64,000 bases of DNA. Origin: Eucalyptus grandis. Taxonomy: Eukaryota; Streptophyta; Magnoliopsida; Myrtales; Myrtaceae. Shown piece after piece: positions 46,610 through 59,507 of the stretch. The stretch lies in NCBI RefSeq assembly GCF_016545825.1, contig NC_052618.1, positions 4,207,398 to 4,271,397 of the forward strand, written 5' to 3'. The notes under the pieces are model-generated. The model was not told where the DNA came from. It made no database searches and saw only the letters and a program-made list of their open reading frames with translations. Made by a program: the position numbers and the translations under genes. Position 1 is the first letter of the stretch, and every line of letters begins with the position of its first letter.

Positions 46610-49600
46610 TGTGACTTCCTTATTTTCAAACTCTGCTTTCGACTAAATGAAATGGACTTTTCATCGACACTTCTATAGTTCTTTTCTCTAAGTTGGCCAC
46701 TCATAAGATAACTAGCCTATCATGTAAAGCCATTAAGGAATCTAAACGTGACTAACTTGAGAATTCGACTAGGAATCAACTGCTCGACCAAGCTAATCTA
46801 TAAGTGTCATTACGACACAGTTAAAAATTGATTAGATATCGGAGATAGGTCAATTTGACATAATCATGTGATTAAATGTGGGTGATTCCACCCAATTACA
46901 AAATTCTTGTCGATCGCCACTAGATCGATTTATCATGCTAAGAATAGCTAGAATTTACAGAAGAAGTCCGTATTTGAAACCTCAAGATTTTCACGATAAT
47001 CGAGAGTCGCCGAAGAGTCAAAAATGTACAATGTGGTTCAAAAATAATCAACCACGGGTCAAATGCGTTAACAATTCCTAAAAGTTACTTTATAGATTAG
47101 GTCACGCTAAAATCGCGTTCGGTTGAAATTAACCACGAAATTGAACCCGGTTTCAAGAATCCAAAGTTCTGGCATGTCTCGATTTATTTTAGGAACGTCA
47201 ACTCATCCTTTGAAGATTTTTCGGCGAGCACAAGATTTTTACAGAAAATCAATTCAAACAATTCCGAAAAGAAAATAAATTCATAGGGGCCAAATTGAGG
47301 GGATTTTTGGCCTTCAAAGTGAGCTATTTAGTGAAGGAAAATTGTGAAATTTTTGTAGGTTTCTGCCTCAACAAATTTAGCCATCAAATTGGAGAATTGG
47401 TAAAGAAATTGAAGTCCAAAATTGTGAAATTCGTAGGCTAGAAGGGCTGTCACATTTTGGTCTTCATTTAGGCTTCAACTAGGGCAAGTTGGTGTTGAAA
47501 TTGGCCTTGGGTGACCGATTGGTATTGTTGTCTCCAAGATGGGTTGAAGATTAGGGTGAAGAATCACTCAAGTGCTCAAGATATATGTGTTTGACTTTCA
47601 AGGCTTGTTCCCTCTCTCCCTTATCATTTCCCCCTCATTCCTTCGCACGCCAGACTTCACGGTTCTTCTCTCCTTCGCTACTTTCCACCGAACAACAGCC
47701 GCACGTTCCTTTTCCCTCCCTAGCGTTTACTTCCCCTTCTCAAGTAACCTCCATCCTTTCCCCTCCAACAACAACGCCACCAATCTGCTTCTCTTCCACC
47801 CGGTTGCTGCACCCCTCCACTTTCATGCAGCAGTCTACCACCTTTCATTTTCCCCATCCAACCGAATCAACCTAGCGAAACCCTCCTTGACATTGACCAA
47901 GCAGCTGTGTCAAAGCTCTGCTCCAACATCCTAGCATCTCCGCAGCTCATCCACCACCCAACTTCATCTCCATCAATCCTCCATTTAGCTACCACATGTC
48001 CACGACTCATCTCGAACCAAGTCAACTCCCCTCTAGCGAAGCCCCAAAGTTGACTCGCAAGCCCTGCTCCATCTCCACTGTTTCTCTTGTAGCAGTCCAC
48101 TTACTGAATCCATAGCCCATCTCCACCAAAGCAACTCCTCGATCTCCTCTCACGCCTGCGATGTTAGCCCACCTCCACCGAAACGATTTCAATTTTGCCA
48201 ATGCCATCAACCCACAGCAGGTCTGCTCAGCTCAGCCCTCCAGAGCAACTTCGACCAGCCCAAACCGTGAGCATCCCTCACGGTTTTCAGCCTAGTCCAT
48301 GCTCTTGTTGGCATCGCCGTAAACCCAAGTTTCGGCTGCTGTCGCGCTGCCGTTGCCATGAACCGGTTTTTGTGCTAAACCGGTGAGTTTATGCACTAAA
48401 CTCTAATTATGATGTTAATGATTCTTAAGGGGTCATTAGTTTACGCTAATTATGGTTTAGGTAGTTAGTTCGATTGGATTTGTGATTTAATTATTCAATT
48501 GTGCATATTAGGTGGATAGAATAGACTAATTAAGGGCTAAAGAGATCGTGCTATTTATCTAGATAGGTTTAGAATTTCTAGGCCCATTTAGGTGGTTATA
48601 TTAGAATTTCCGACCTAAGTTGGTATTTATTGTATTTAAATTGAATTATTTACTTATTTTTGGTATTTACTTAATTATTTATTATTTTCTGGAAATTATA
48701 CCGGGATAGCCAGTGATTGGAATTTCGTGCTAATTGCAATTGTGTGCTTAGTTTACACAATTTAGTGTTAATTTGTGCAAATTGAGTGACGATTGGAATT
48801 TTGGTTATTTATTCCAAAATTGTGAAATTTCAATATTTAATTAGAAAATTACCGGGTGTCGGGTTTTGACACTAAAAATGATTTTAAGTATAATATAAAA
48901 TAGTGAGATTTTTAAAAGGAATGATATCAATTTTTCTAGTTCAAATCATTTGTGTGCCCATACACGATTATTTTACCGTGTGTTTTTAATACGAGGAAAA
49001 TATGCCAAGTTCGATATCTTAATTGAGGCATTTAAGTGCAAAGCACAATGCCCTTGGCCATGATTGTTTGATCATGTGATGGTTCATAGTCATGGCAAGA
49101 TGACTATTGAAAGATGAGGTGACATATGTTGTGTTGAGGGAACCCAATGGATTGTGAGCCAATAAAAAACTAAGTGCTACATGATAATGGAACCTCATGT
49201 GAACCACCTCAAGTACCTTGTGCCGTTACTTATTGTAGTCAAGGTCTACGTGCTACATAGTGACTTGAGTCACATGGGAGCCACCTCTAGAAGTTTTGCA
49301 GTACTGCCATGCATAGTCAAGAACTAAGTGCTACACGATAGCGAGACTTCATGTGAGTTACCTCTAAAACCTTGTACTAGTGTTTTTCGTGACCAAGAAC
49401 TAAATGCTAAATGACAACGTGACTTCGTGGGAGCCACGTCTAGTACCTTGAGCTATTGCTTATGATAGTCGAGAATTAAGTGCTACATGACAGTGTGACT
49501 TTGTGGGAACTACCTCCAGTATCTCGAGCTATTATTGATTGTGGTCAGGGACTAAGTGCCACACGACATCGGAACTTCATGGGAGGGGGCACTTCTAGAA

Positions 49601-50313
49601 CCTTGAGCCTTGTAGTGAGTATTGAGTTTGAATTGAGAATTTGAATATTAAGAGTGAATATCGGGTGTGGATGAACCACCGATATGAGTTATCCTCGCCC
49701 GATTATGGGATAAAATTGTGTGGCACGGTATGAGATGTGTCATAACGATTTAGCCTTATAATTAGGACTCCTGTGTTTGATTGGTTTGATAGTGAGATGT
49801 TCCAATTTATGAGTGCATTGAGTATATGCATATATTTTACGAACTGTACTGATGTACAAAAAGGAACTGAGGTGAGGTGAGTCTCATTGGTTGTGTGTGT
49901 AGGCTGCCTCTAAGTATATTATGTTCCTAATCGGGGTTTAGGGCACGGATTCACTGAGATTTATATCTCACCTCATTGTGGGTTACCATTTTCAAGTCCC
50001 TAGTGTGAAGAACCCGGAGCTTGAGGCGAAAGGGCGAGGAGCATGGGTGGCTCAATAGTTCTGTTTGGAGATAGAACTCCTATTCATAGACCTTAGAGTT
50101 GGCCTTTGTGTGTAAACTAGATTGTTTATAACAGTGTGTTTGATTTGAAATTGGTTATCTTACTTTTCTATCTCATGTTTGTTGTTGTCAGGGGATTAGT
50201 TAATTTGCTTCCGCATGTGCATAATCTATTAGGTCGGCAACGTGTCATAGGAACGTCGCAAATTTTATTGACCATCGAGGGATGTGTGCGCACTCGAGGT
50301 TTGGGGCGTAACA
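46610..50313 (+). mobile_element. Solo LTR of the A family, with perfect 5-bp duplication
   Basis: A single LTR of 3,704 bases starts TGTGACTTCC and ends GGGGCGTAACA. It is flanked by TTTCT on both sides (46,605-46,609 and 50,314-50,318). No internal region is present, so homologous recombination between two LTRs removed the rest of the element. Its first part is similar to the LTRs of A and C (TTTCATCGACAC, ACTTTTAAAAGTT-type blocks, then the GC-richer block at about 47,560-48,390). Open frames in that block are rich in Ser and Pro and I do not regard them as genes. It lies inside the right LTR of element D. Confidence 0.9.
49160..49615 (+). repeat. Tandem array of about 76-base units in the solo LTR
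   Basis: Six imperfect units are marked by TAAGTGCTAC and variants at about 49,171, 49,249, 49,326, 49,401, 49,478 and 49,553. Each also contains a (G/T)GGGA(G/A)CCACCTCTAG-type block and a TTGTGGTC(A/G)AG-type block. The array sits at the same relative position as the short tandem repeat of LTR A. Confidence 0.85.
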
Positions 50314-51331
50314 TTTCTAAACTTCATTTCGCAAAAAAAATATATCTTCCCGCCAAAAAGTTCTCACACTATTTATAAATATCAAAATGTAGTAAATGCC
50401 CGATCCAGTCTTATGCAACAAACATGCTTATTCATAATTCTTAAAATGTCAATTTTTATAATTTTGAAGAAATGAGTTTATAAATTTTTATAAGAGATAA
50501 CACCACTCACCTAGGAAAGCCGAAAATCAACCTATGTGGTTACTCAAGCCAACACACTTGTATTTCTATCAATAAATCAAAAATGATATTAAAACCAAGT
50601 AATATGCTACTCTCCAACTAACGACTCGACTAAATTATGCTTATTCATCGATAAAACGACACCTAGGCGCTAATAACTGCGTATCCAAAGCGATTATATT
50701 AAGCCATTTGCAACGCAGAACTTGAGTGCGAAACTTAATCACGTCATAACTTTCTTCACCGAACCTCATTTCAAGCGTACTTATAGTCAATAGAAAGCCT
50801 TTCTAACATACTATGAGAACTCTAATTTATTCGATCCAAAATCAAGCCAAAAACCAACAAATTATGGCCCTAAAATTCTGGTCGTGCACTATTCATCATG
50901 CGTGATAAACTTCAAAATTTTATTTTGGGCAAACCATACGCTCAAATCACGATCCGAAAAATCCTATAGCTTCATAACATTCTAAACTATCATTTCTACA
51001 AAAATACACTGCTCAATGACTCAAAAATTGGATTTCACCTTTTGATTTTCCTAAAACTCTGAATTTCAATCCTTAAGTCTAAAACTACTCCGATTGAACA
51101 AATGGGGAGCACGAGCACTTACCGGGCATTGCATTACATAAGTGAGGTGGCTTGGTAAGGCTCCCATGGCGAGAATGCACCAAGCCCCTTTTCTTCTTTT
51201 CCCTTCTTCTTCTTCTTCTTCTTTCTTCTTTCTCTCTTTCTTTTTCTTTCTTTGAGCGACCTCTCTCTCGTCCCTCTCTCTCTCCTTCTTTCCTTCTCTC
51301 TTTCCCTTTTATCTCCTCCTTTATTCCTTCT

Positions 51332-51401
<70 letters not shown>

Positions 51402-51482
51402 TTTTCTTGTCTCCTAAAAACTCTCGATTTCTCTCTCTTTCTACTGAAGCTTCTATCTTTTTCCTCTACCTTTGACTTTTCA
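50314..51482 (-). repeat. Right LTR of element D, second part
   Basis: It continues the alignment with the left LTR: GCGCTAATAACTGCGTA, GCAACGCAGAACTTGAGTGC, CTTATAGTCAATAGAAAGCC and finally CTTTGACTTTTCA. A CT-rich tail at 51,185-51,470 has expanded relative to the left LTR and includes a pure CT run. Confidence 0.65.
51336..51398. repeat. (CT)n microsatellite
   Basis: This is an uninterrupted run of about 31 CT units inside the pyrimidine-rich end of the right LTR of element D. Open frames with Ser-Leu repeats on the plus strand are translations of it. Confidence 0.95.
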
Positions 51483-51933
51483 TCCCCTTATTTTACAAGT
51501 AGGATCCGAATGGGATGCATCCTCCAGGTTTCCTTTTGGAATTCGTTCTTTACATCTTGAAGAATTACTTTTCGACATGGTGTCGATAAGAAAGTATTGT
51601 TTTATTTTGGTTGAATCGCTCAAAAACTTATTCTTAAACCAAGGTGTTAAACTTGGTTTGCATATTAGGGTTTTCTAGAACAACAAGGATATGTTGATAG
51701 TGGTCAAATTTAGCGAGAAGGAAGGTTTAGTGGTGGTGAAGGTGAATGAGAGGTTTCTAGGGCGATCCGGAAAAGGTGGAGGGTGCACATTGGCAAAGAT
51801 AATTTCAAGTGTACATTAAGTATAAGATAAATTTTGAAGAATATTATTTGTTTAGAAGTATTTAGGTTTACGCCTCATAGAAAGGTCATGTGTCATATCA
51901 TTTATAGTGGGTTAATAACTTACGAATTGTCAT
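51483..51933. other. Short spacer between element D and the Tat/Ogre-like LTR
   Basis: I see no gene or repeat here. Small open frames are not supported by any motif. Confidence 0.5.
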
Positions 51934-54900
51934 TGTTGACACTTCAATTTTTGCCCAAAAATAATTTCCGAAAAATGGGAACTTGTTTTTCCACAAAAAT
52001 ATTTCATGTCAAATTCTTGCATATAGATTATCTAGGCATTTAGTGTAAATTTTTAAATGGAATTTTTTTCCTTTAAAAAATAAAAAAATAATAAAGAAAG
52101 AAAAGAAAAAAAGAAGAAAAAAGAAGGATAAAAAAATCAAGTGGTGCCAATGATCTAAATGTGATTATCCAAGCCTAGGAGATCCGATTGCAATTAAAAC
52201 AAAAAGTTGAGGGCAAAATGTAATTTTTAAAAGTAGAAGGATCAGTTTGCAAATTTTGCAAAAATTTGTCCAAGCCCTTAAATCATCATCTTGGCCCCCA
52301 ATTAAGTTGGAATTGAACTTGGGCTAGATCGAATTAATCAAATCTGGCCAAAATGACAAAATTGCATTGAATTGGGCATCCTCGAGCACGAAAATTGCCA
52401 ACTTTGAGGGACTTCCTTGAAAAATTAGGTGGGGACAATTGCGAAAGCTAGTCAAAATTTTAATTTACTATTAATAAGCTTGTTAATCAATCAAAAAGTA
52501 CAGCCAAATTGATGAATTAGAGCATACAAACTAGCTACTTAAACCCAATCCATGATTTTATCTCAATTCGGAGCTGCTGAGTAAGCAACTTGGTGCCCCC
52601 CACATCCCACTCAGTCGCCCAATCAGCTTGATCTCTGCATATGATGGAAGACCATTATTGGTATTGTAAGTGGAAAAATATTGGCCAAGGATAAGCAACT
52701 GGAAACACATGAAAATCACAGCAAAATCGACACACTTAATTGCTACAAAAGTTGGAAATTTGGCCAGGTCATAAAGTTGTTGAAGTAGCTCTGTTGGTAG
52801 GCTTGGTAGGTGGACAAAAGATTAACCAAAAGATCACTTAATTTAGGGGATATGATGACCAAAACAAGCTCTTCTAGGAAATGAAAGGTAGGAGACAAGA
52901 AGGAGAAGAGAGAGCTCGTAATTGTTCCCCAAAGATGCTCCCAAAAGCAACTCAAGAAAAGGTAAACACAACAATTCCAAACCGGCCTTTGTAGAGAAAA
53001 GCAAAATTTTCACAAATTTATAGGAAAAATTAGCCAAAACCTTTAACTCTAAGAACAACTAGAGTAAGAAGTCCCCTGGTGAGCATATTGTGGGGGACCG
53101 TCAAGCACATCCGGCAAGGATCAAGGGGCATCTCGTTGTTGCATAACTTAGGTCGGAGCAAGGTGCCATTGGACCTTCAACAAGCAGTCTCACAACTAGA
53201 GAGTGAAACTTCACTCAAATATCTTTCCAACCATAGGTCGCACGTCCTAAATGGAGATTGGAAAGATCTCCTAAAGCCCCCCTAAATTAGTACCCTCTTG
53301 TCGAGGCAAGAAAATAAAAAAAAATCCAAGTGTTTTGCCCAGTTGGTCACGAGTAAGGGAAAGTGGGTGTTTTAAAGGAAAGTGAGAGACAAATGAGGAC
53401 AATTATGACTTGTAACCCAAACTAGAATATATATAGTTTGGTTGCGTGTCAACTTGACCAATAAAAGAGGTCTCAAAGTCTAATTTTGGAGTCCAACAAA
53501 AAATTTTGTTGCCAGTTTTTTCTCTATAGATCTCATTTTCCTGTTTGAATGAACCAACTTCTACGTGCCTCCGAAAGATAATCTCTTGGTCTCCTCAGTG
53601 AAAAGCCACTTTGCAAAAGAAACTAGGAAGCAAGGTAAGAATCCTAAATGTATTTTTGTTTAAGTATTTTAAACGTGAAAAAGCAAGAGGAAAGCTAGTT
53701 CAGAAAACTGATTTCTAAGGATGAAATTTTTCTAAGTGTTTGAAGCCTCTTTAAGAACCATATATGTTTGACTTGCTACTCCTCTTTGCATATGTTTTCT
53801 ATCTTCACGAGCTTGATGAATGTCATATGGGAGTACAAATGATGCTGAGGTTAGCTTGATTTAGTTTTAAATATTTTGGTAAACTAAGAGATCGTCTACA
53901 ACTTGAGCCAAAACCAAGCCCATCCACATTGATCCATGGCTAGTCAGTGTGGACCATGTGTGTATGCTTCTTGAAGAGGTCATTTTGATGTGTTTGATTG
54001 ATCTTTCTCTTTGATATTTTTTTGCATTTGAAAGTCCATGTTATCTACTTTCATTTTGATCAAGTGATCTTTTCCGTAGATCTTGCTTGTGATGAGTGTT
54101 AGGGCTTGAATATGGGCATGCAACCTATTTGCTTGACTTGGGTTCAAACCCAAATTTGCAAAATCAGCTAAGACCTGCATATTTGAGGATGATTTCAGCT
54201 TGGTTTTTGTGTGTTTTAGGCTGTGATAGTATAACCTCGATACTTTAGTTTTACATGAGATTACTTATGGATCGAGATTGAAGGCCACAACATGGCTTAA
54301 GGAACCTGCTTGGGCTAGTTTAATGCACACTAAGTGTTCAACAAAATGCCTAAATTAAGCTTCAATCTTAAAACGGTTGATTTGAGCTCAGTTCTTGAGA
54401 TATTCATGTACTAGGCTCTTCCATATTAGTGTAAATCAAGCATAGATCAATTTGGGGAATTATTTTCAAATAAAAAATAAATTAAATATTAAAAATCTGA
54501 AAATCTAAAAATTTCAAAAAAAAAAATATAAAAATGCTGGATGGTATCAAATTAAGGCAAAAATGATATCAATGAGATTTTCCTAATTTTATAAGGTCAT
54601 TTTACCTAATTTAATGCTATTTTGGTATTTTATAATCCTTTTGTAAATAATCCATGTTGCATAGATTAAAATTATTTAGAGTAATTTCATGCATATTTAA
54701 ATTTTCATTTTGTTCATGGGGGTCCTGTCTTAGGGCATGATAACAAGGTCATGGAATATTATTTGCCCCACTTGTATCGGGTTTTCCTTTTCCACATTTA
54801 TTTTTAAGCCATTTCAGTTTCTTGGATGTTTACTCATCGCACCGCTTTTCATTAATTTGAGTATAAATTTTTCTTCTAAATTAAGTTAGGATTCGTCTAG

Positions 54901-56075
54901 ATATTAAGGAAAACAAACCTACAAAAACATTTGAAATAAACACTTAGTGATTTCATAAGAATTATTATTGGTAATTGAGATTGTGTGGCCATTTAGATAA
55001 ACAACATTCCAAGTTAGTGGTACTGTAACATCATGGGCCCCACTGTGTAATATTGTCCGCTTTGGGTCACCCACCCTGGCGCGGACTAACCGCCATCCCT
55101 GCCACGGTCTTTTCCCTCACGGCTTTAAAACGTGTTACACATATTAGAGGGACCTAAGCCTTATAAGCTAACCAAGACCTCCATCCTTAGGCGATGTGGG
55201 ACAAGAGAGGAGACTATCACACTCTCCACCTTTTAACAGAACAGCGTCCTCGCTGAAGCCCCACGGGCGTTAGAACAGCATTCAGCTGTGGTCCCACACG
55301 CGGTCGAGAGTCGGCTCTGATACCACTTGTAACATCCCGGGCCTCACTTTGTAATATTGTCCGCTTTGAGTCACCCGCCCTAGTGTGGACGAACTGCCAT
55401 CCCAGCCACGGTTTTTTCCCTTATGGCTTTAAAACGCGTTACACAGATTAGAGGGACCAAAGCCTTATAAGCTGACCAAGACCTCCCTCCCGACCGCATG
55501 TGGGACCACAGCTTGAATGCTGTTCTGATGCTCGTGGGGCCACAGCGAGGGCGTTGTTCTGTTAAGAGGTGGAGAGTGTGATAGCCTCCTCTTTTGTCCC
55601 ATATCGCTTAGGGAGGGAGGTCTTGGTCAGCTTATAAGGCTTTGGTCCCTCTAATATGTGTAACACATTTTAAAGCCATGAGGGAAAAGACCGTGGCTGG
55701 GATGGCGATTCGTCCGCGCCAGGGCGGGTGACCCAAAGCGGACAATATTACACAGTGGGACCCAGGATGTTACAGGTACCATAAGGGCACTAATAGAAAC
55801 ATTGACATAAACAAGTCTTCATTCCTAAAAATCTTTGGTTGTGTAGGAATCGAGATAATACTCCCGCATCTTGATTGGTTTCTAGCCGACCCCAAGAGGC
55901 TAGGAGTGACTCCTAGAAATACATAGGTTGTTAAGAACTAAAATATAAAATCCAATGTCTGGCGAGGTATGGGCTTGGGAGAGTTCGCACCTAATTCAGG
56001 GCCGTTACCCCGCCTTGTTAGGTGAATATCCCTTAACCTCTTCCTTTCCCCAGGATGGAAAAAGAGAGGTCATGA
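51934..56075 (+). repeat. Probable LTR of a Tat/Ogre-like gypsy element
   Basis: It starts TGTTGACACTTCAATTTTTG, a form common at the start of long plant Tat-lineage LTRs. Just beyond its estimated end, TGTCGACTCTACTGAGGAC (56,081-56,099) resembles the TGGCGACTC...GGGGAC primer-binding region of Tat/Ogre elements. Its length without the inserted TRIM is about 3.4 kb, in the range of this group. No second LTR copy is identified in the window, so the right end is inferred from the primer site only. No genes are present inside. A palindromic TRIM interrupts it at 55,024. Confidence 0.5.
55024..55774. mobile_element. Palindromic TRIM with 5-bp target duplication
   Basis: A 751-base insertion is flanked by GGTAC on both sides (55,019-55,023 and 55,775-55,779). 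Order: a 198-base LTR (55,024-55,221, TGTAACATCATGG...CTATCACA); a 106-base interior (55,222-55,327) ending in the reverse-complemented initiator-Met site GCTCTGATACCA; about 163 bases of a second LTR (55,328-55,490); an inverted copy of about 86 bases of interior (55,491-55,576); and an inverted full LTR (55,577-55,774, again exactly 198 bases). Both outer ends are therefore the same LTR end (the U5 end). A pyrimidine run CTCTCCACCTTTT at 55,220 is the polypurine tract of the forward part. No coding capacity. Confidence 0.9.
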
Positions 56076-57930
56076 TAGCTTGTCGACTCTACTGAGGACT
56101 TAGTTGCAAACCTTAGAGGATTGAGGCCGTAATAACTTGATTGATTGTCCACTAACATGGTCTTCATTCGATAACATATGTCAAAGTCACATGGAAAACA
56201 AGGTTAGTCCACTAACAATGTGTTAAATGTTTTGGTAGGTTTGGAGTAATAAGGGGTGGTGTGTTCGTTAACCCATTTCTTTTGCAGGGAGGCGTGGGAA
56301 TATATGTTTATATGGATAAAATTGAAGTGTTGTTTGGATATCAATTGTTGTGTGTGCCTTTATACTTACCTTAGCAGTACACATTTACACACACAACTCA
56401 CGATATAAAACTCCGATCGCACCAGGAAGCCCATAGGAGGTGCCAAAAGATAGAACCCATGTGGGGAATGACCCATGGTTATGCACTTTTGGTCCCACTC
56501 ATTTTGATTAATGATAAAGAGAACGGTCTGACGTAAGTGCGGAGTGGAGAAATTTGTTTTGATCTAATCAAAATGGGGACCTTAAGCTTTTAGAATTCCA
56601 CCTTTATGCATCAAACCTCACAAGTTTACATCCATGTGTCTATGTGATTGGAAAAAAAAGAAGTCTCTTCATCCATTGTAAGTGTGATTTCTTCATCTAC
56701 TTTCTCACTTCAAATTGAAATTTTCATTTTTTGGAGATTCTCCTAAATTAATGGAATGCCCTTGGCAATGCAGATTTGGTACTCGCTCTTGATAAATAAG
56801 TATTTGAAATACCTCTAATCTGGCCCTACAAAACCTAGTTATGTTTAAATTTTCAATTATGAACTCAAAGTCACATTTTGTATAGAAATTCTTCCAAGTC
56901 AAGATTACTCTTTGGGGCATAGAATCATAATCAAATTTTCAATAAAATTGTTTCTTGGTCACATTTCAAATTTAAAATCCAATTCACTTTTTGTGTATGG
57001 ATTTCTCAAAATAAAAATCACCTCACCTTTGTATGAGTGAAACCACAAATTAATCTTTCAAAATTGATGCCCCATTTGTGTATGAAACTTTTGGAACAAA
57101 GTGGGCATTCAATTGATATCCATAGATCAATCTTTTAATGAAATCTCTTCTTACTAATAAAATCTTGACGAAATACCAAATTCTTGTAAGTGGAGACTAC
57201 GGGTAAGGTATTGTTGCCTCGATTTTGTTGTAAGAGGCGGCTTTACTGAAAGATCAATTTTTCATTCATGTACCAACATTATCTTCATTTCACAAGTCAT
57301 GCATGACAACCATTCATGGAATTGCTCTTGGTTGACCATGCCAAAAGTGGAATTTAAAGCCAGGACAAGAATTGTGTCTATTACAATCCTCTATCTCTTG
57401 TACTTTATCATTGTCATTATTCCTATTAGGAAATGTGTTTTGGGTTTTGGGTTTTGATTGTGGACCCATATGATGCTTTTGTATATCATACAACTCACAT
57501 TTTTGAATAATGAAGTCAAAGTTCATAAAAGTCATATTCTATAAAATATTTGAAGTGTTTCAAATGGACCCTCTAGGCTGAGTTTTATGCCTTAGCTTCA
57601 AAATGTTCGGAAATGAGTTTCAAAAGGAACTTGTGTAATAATTTATCTCTTCACTTAGTCGCTTCCGTAGGATGATGCTTTGACAGGGTAAGATTGTAAT
57701 CATTCCAATAGTGATTTCTTGTGCAACAACTAACTCGGTCATCCATTTTTGTCAAAAAGGAAAAATGATGGTTTTGTTCAAGATTGATATTTACTTCATC
57801 TAGAAAGAGAAAAATACGGGCCTTTCCCTAACAGAGCAAGTCATGTGATGCACCGATTCATGCTCATTTATGGGCGTATTTGGTTGAGCCATGAACTACA
57901 TGTATATTTTTGTAGCATATGAATTCAAAC

Positions 57931-58118
57931 ATTATGATTAAGTGTGAAAAGAACCGTCAAAGCCTCAAAGATCACAAATCTACTAGCCTAATAACAATCT
58001 TTATTGCTTCAAAAGCGGCACTTACACGTTGTGATTAAGTGTGAAAAGAACTGTGAAAACCTCGAAGATCACAAATCTACTGGCGTAATGGCAATCTCTA
58101 TTGCTTCAAAGGCAGCTT
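57931..58118. repeat. 97-base tandem duplication
   Basis: TGATTAAGTGTGAAAAGAAC occurs at 57,935 and 58,032, and the following sequence repeats through GATCACAAATCTACT and ATTGCTTCAAA. The two units differ at scattered positions. Further diverged relatives of such units may be present downstream to about 59,000. Confidence 0.85.
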
Positions 58119-59507
58119 CCATAGAAGTTCCACATCTTGGACGACCTCATTAATTTGACATTCTTCATGGAAGAAGAAATCTGTAGACATTCTTTGGCAT
58201 CAAACTACTTCATTGGTTGTGAGCAAGAAGCAATTACAATTCCTACACTTCCAACGGTTTCTTGGCGTCCAATCTTGTATGGAGATGAGTATTGGTGGTC
58301 TGCAAGAAAATACTTCAAGATGTAAATGTGCACAAACAAGAATCAATCATCAAATGTTGCCCTCAAATAAAAGATTGTGAAGTGGGAAATGCATTGACGC
58401 AGCACAAATGGCAAAAGATCACCTAGCCTAAAAGGGCTAGCGGGAAACTGAATAAAGCATGAAAGGTTCAAATGAAACAAAGATTTGTCAACAAATGGAG
58501 TTGCATATGGAAAAGTTATCTAACTTCGTGTAGCATGCATTCGACCATAAGGACAATGTGTTCCCTTCCACCACAAAGATATGAGAAATTTTAATTGGAG
58601 CAGATGCCCACAAAATGGATCGGGGGCATGAAATACCTGAGTTACCCAACTTCTAAAAAGGGAAAGATTCAAATGGAATAGACATTTGCCAAGTGAATTG
58701 CTATCAATCATGAGAGCAAATCCCTCTCCATAGCCAAGGAAACGAGATGGAATAGAGTCATCAAATTTGCAGTAAAATGGAGTATACCACCGATCCTAAA
58801 AGGAATCACATCAAATATTAAATTAACATATTACATTTCTTAAACCTTGTAATTGATAAACGGGGCAAGTCACTCAAAGTAGAGTAACTCTCACTCGTGA
58901 AGCAAGATGAAACAAAGTTAATTGATTCAGCATAAAAAGGGAGTATCGTCCCTAAATTAGTCCAATTCAATTTTGGAATATAAGTAACATGCCCTATCTC
59001 TTGTTGGAAAAGATGCACATTGACCGTTAGAGCAACACCTTATACCAAGAAGGCATGCTAAGGCCCAACCATCCATTTTGATGGAATAAATGGAGTAAAA
59101 CATCCAAGAAGCAATACCCATATGTCGAAACAATGAGTACCCCTCTCTTTCCATCTTTGACGCCCACTTAGAATGAGTGAATTCAATAACATCTAAATGG
59201 CCCATTTGAAAGCAAGTTCTTCAAGGAAATGTTAACACTTGAGGAGCAAAGGCACATGAAGAGGAAACACAAGAACATTTAAACTCAGATGTAGGAGAAG
59301 GATAATTCCGTATCGTTTCCAAAATGCCCCCCCTAACTTCATTTTTGATGTAGTTCCCTTGTTTGACAAGAAGTATCAGTACATATCGACCAAGCAAGCA
59401 TATGGAGGTAACACATGTCAAATTCACCTAACTTGGTTTAAAAAGATGTGTCATCCTAGAGCCAGCAATTAAATAAAAAAAAACAAAGCGCCCCATGGAC
59501 AATACCA

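Larger units (their letters stand above)
29457..51482 (-). mobile_element. Old LTR element D (non-coding), host of several insertions
   Basis: Two diverged direct copies about 2 kb long, once insertions are removed, lie at 29,457-32,344 and 45,575-51,482. Read on the minus strand they start TGAAAAGTC and end GGTGTGACA. Next to the right copy, GCTTTGATACCC (45,563-45,574) is a decayed reverse complement of an initiator-Met primer-binding site. Next to the left copy, a pyrimidine run at 32,345-32,372 is the reverse complement of a polypurine tract. The interior (32,345-33,856 plus 45,304-45,574) is only about 1.8 kb and has no gag or pol, so the element is LARD-like or gutted. Flanks (ATTTA on the left, TCCCC on the right) do not match, so the outer boundaries or the pairing of the two LTRs remain uncertain. 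Confidence 0.6.

Noticed and set aside
47572..48386. Proline- and serine-rich frames that looked like a possible small host gene
   Set aside because: They lie inside a solo LTR bounded by a perfect duplication.
29452..51487. Target duplication for element D
   Set aside because: Flanking five bases (ATTTA and TCCCC) do not match, so no duplication is claimed.
51152..51560. Plus-strand frames rich in Ser, Leu and Phe
   Set aside because: They translate a CT-rich low-complexity tract.
55024..55774. Cassandra-type TRIM carrying 5S rRNA sequence
   Set aside because: The LTRs are small and start TGTAACA, as in Cassandra, but I see no 5S rRNA internal promoter sequence in them.
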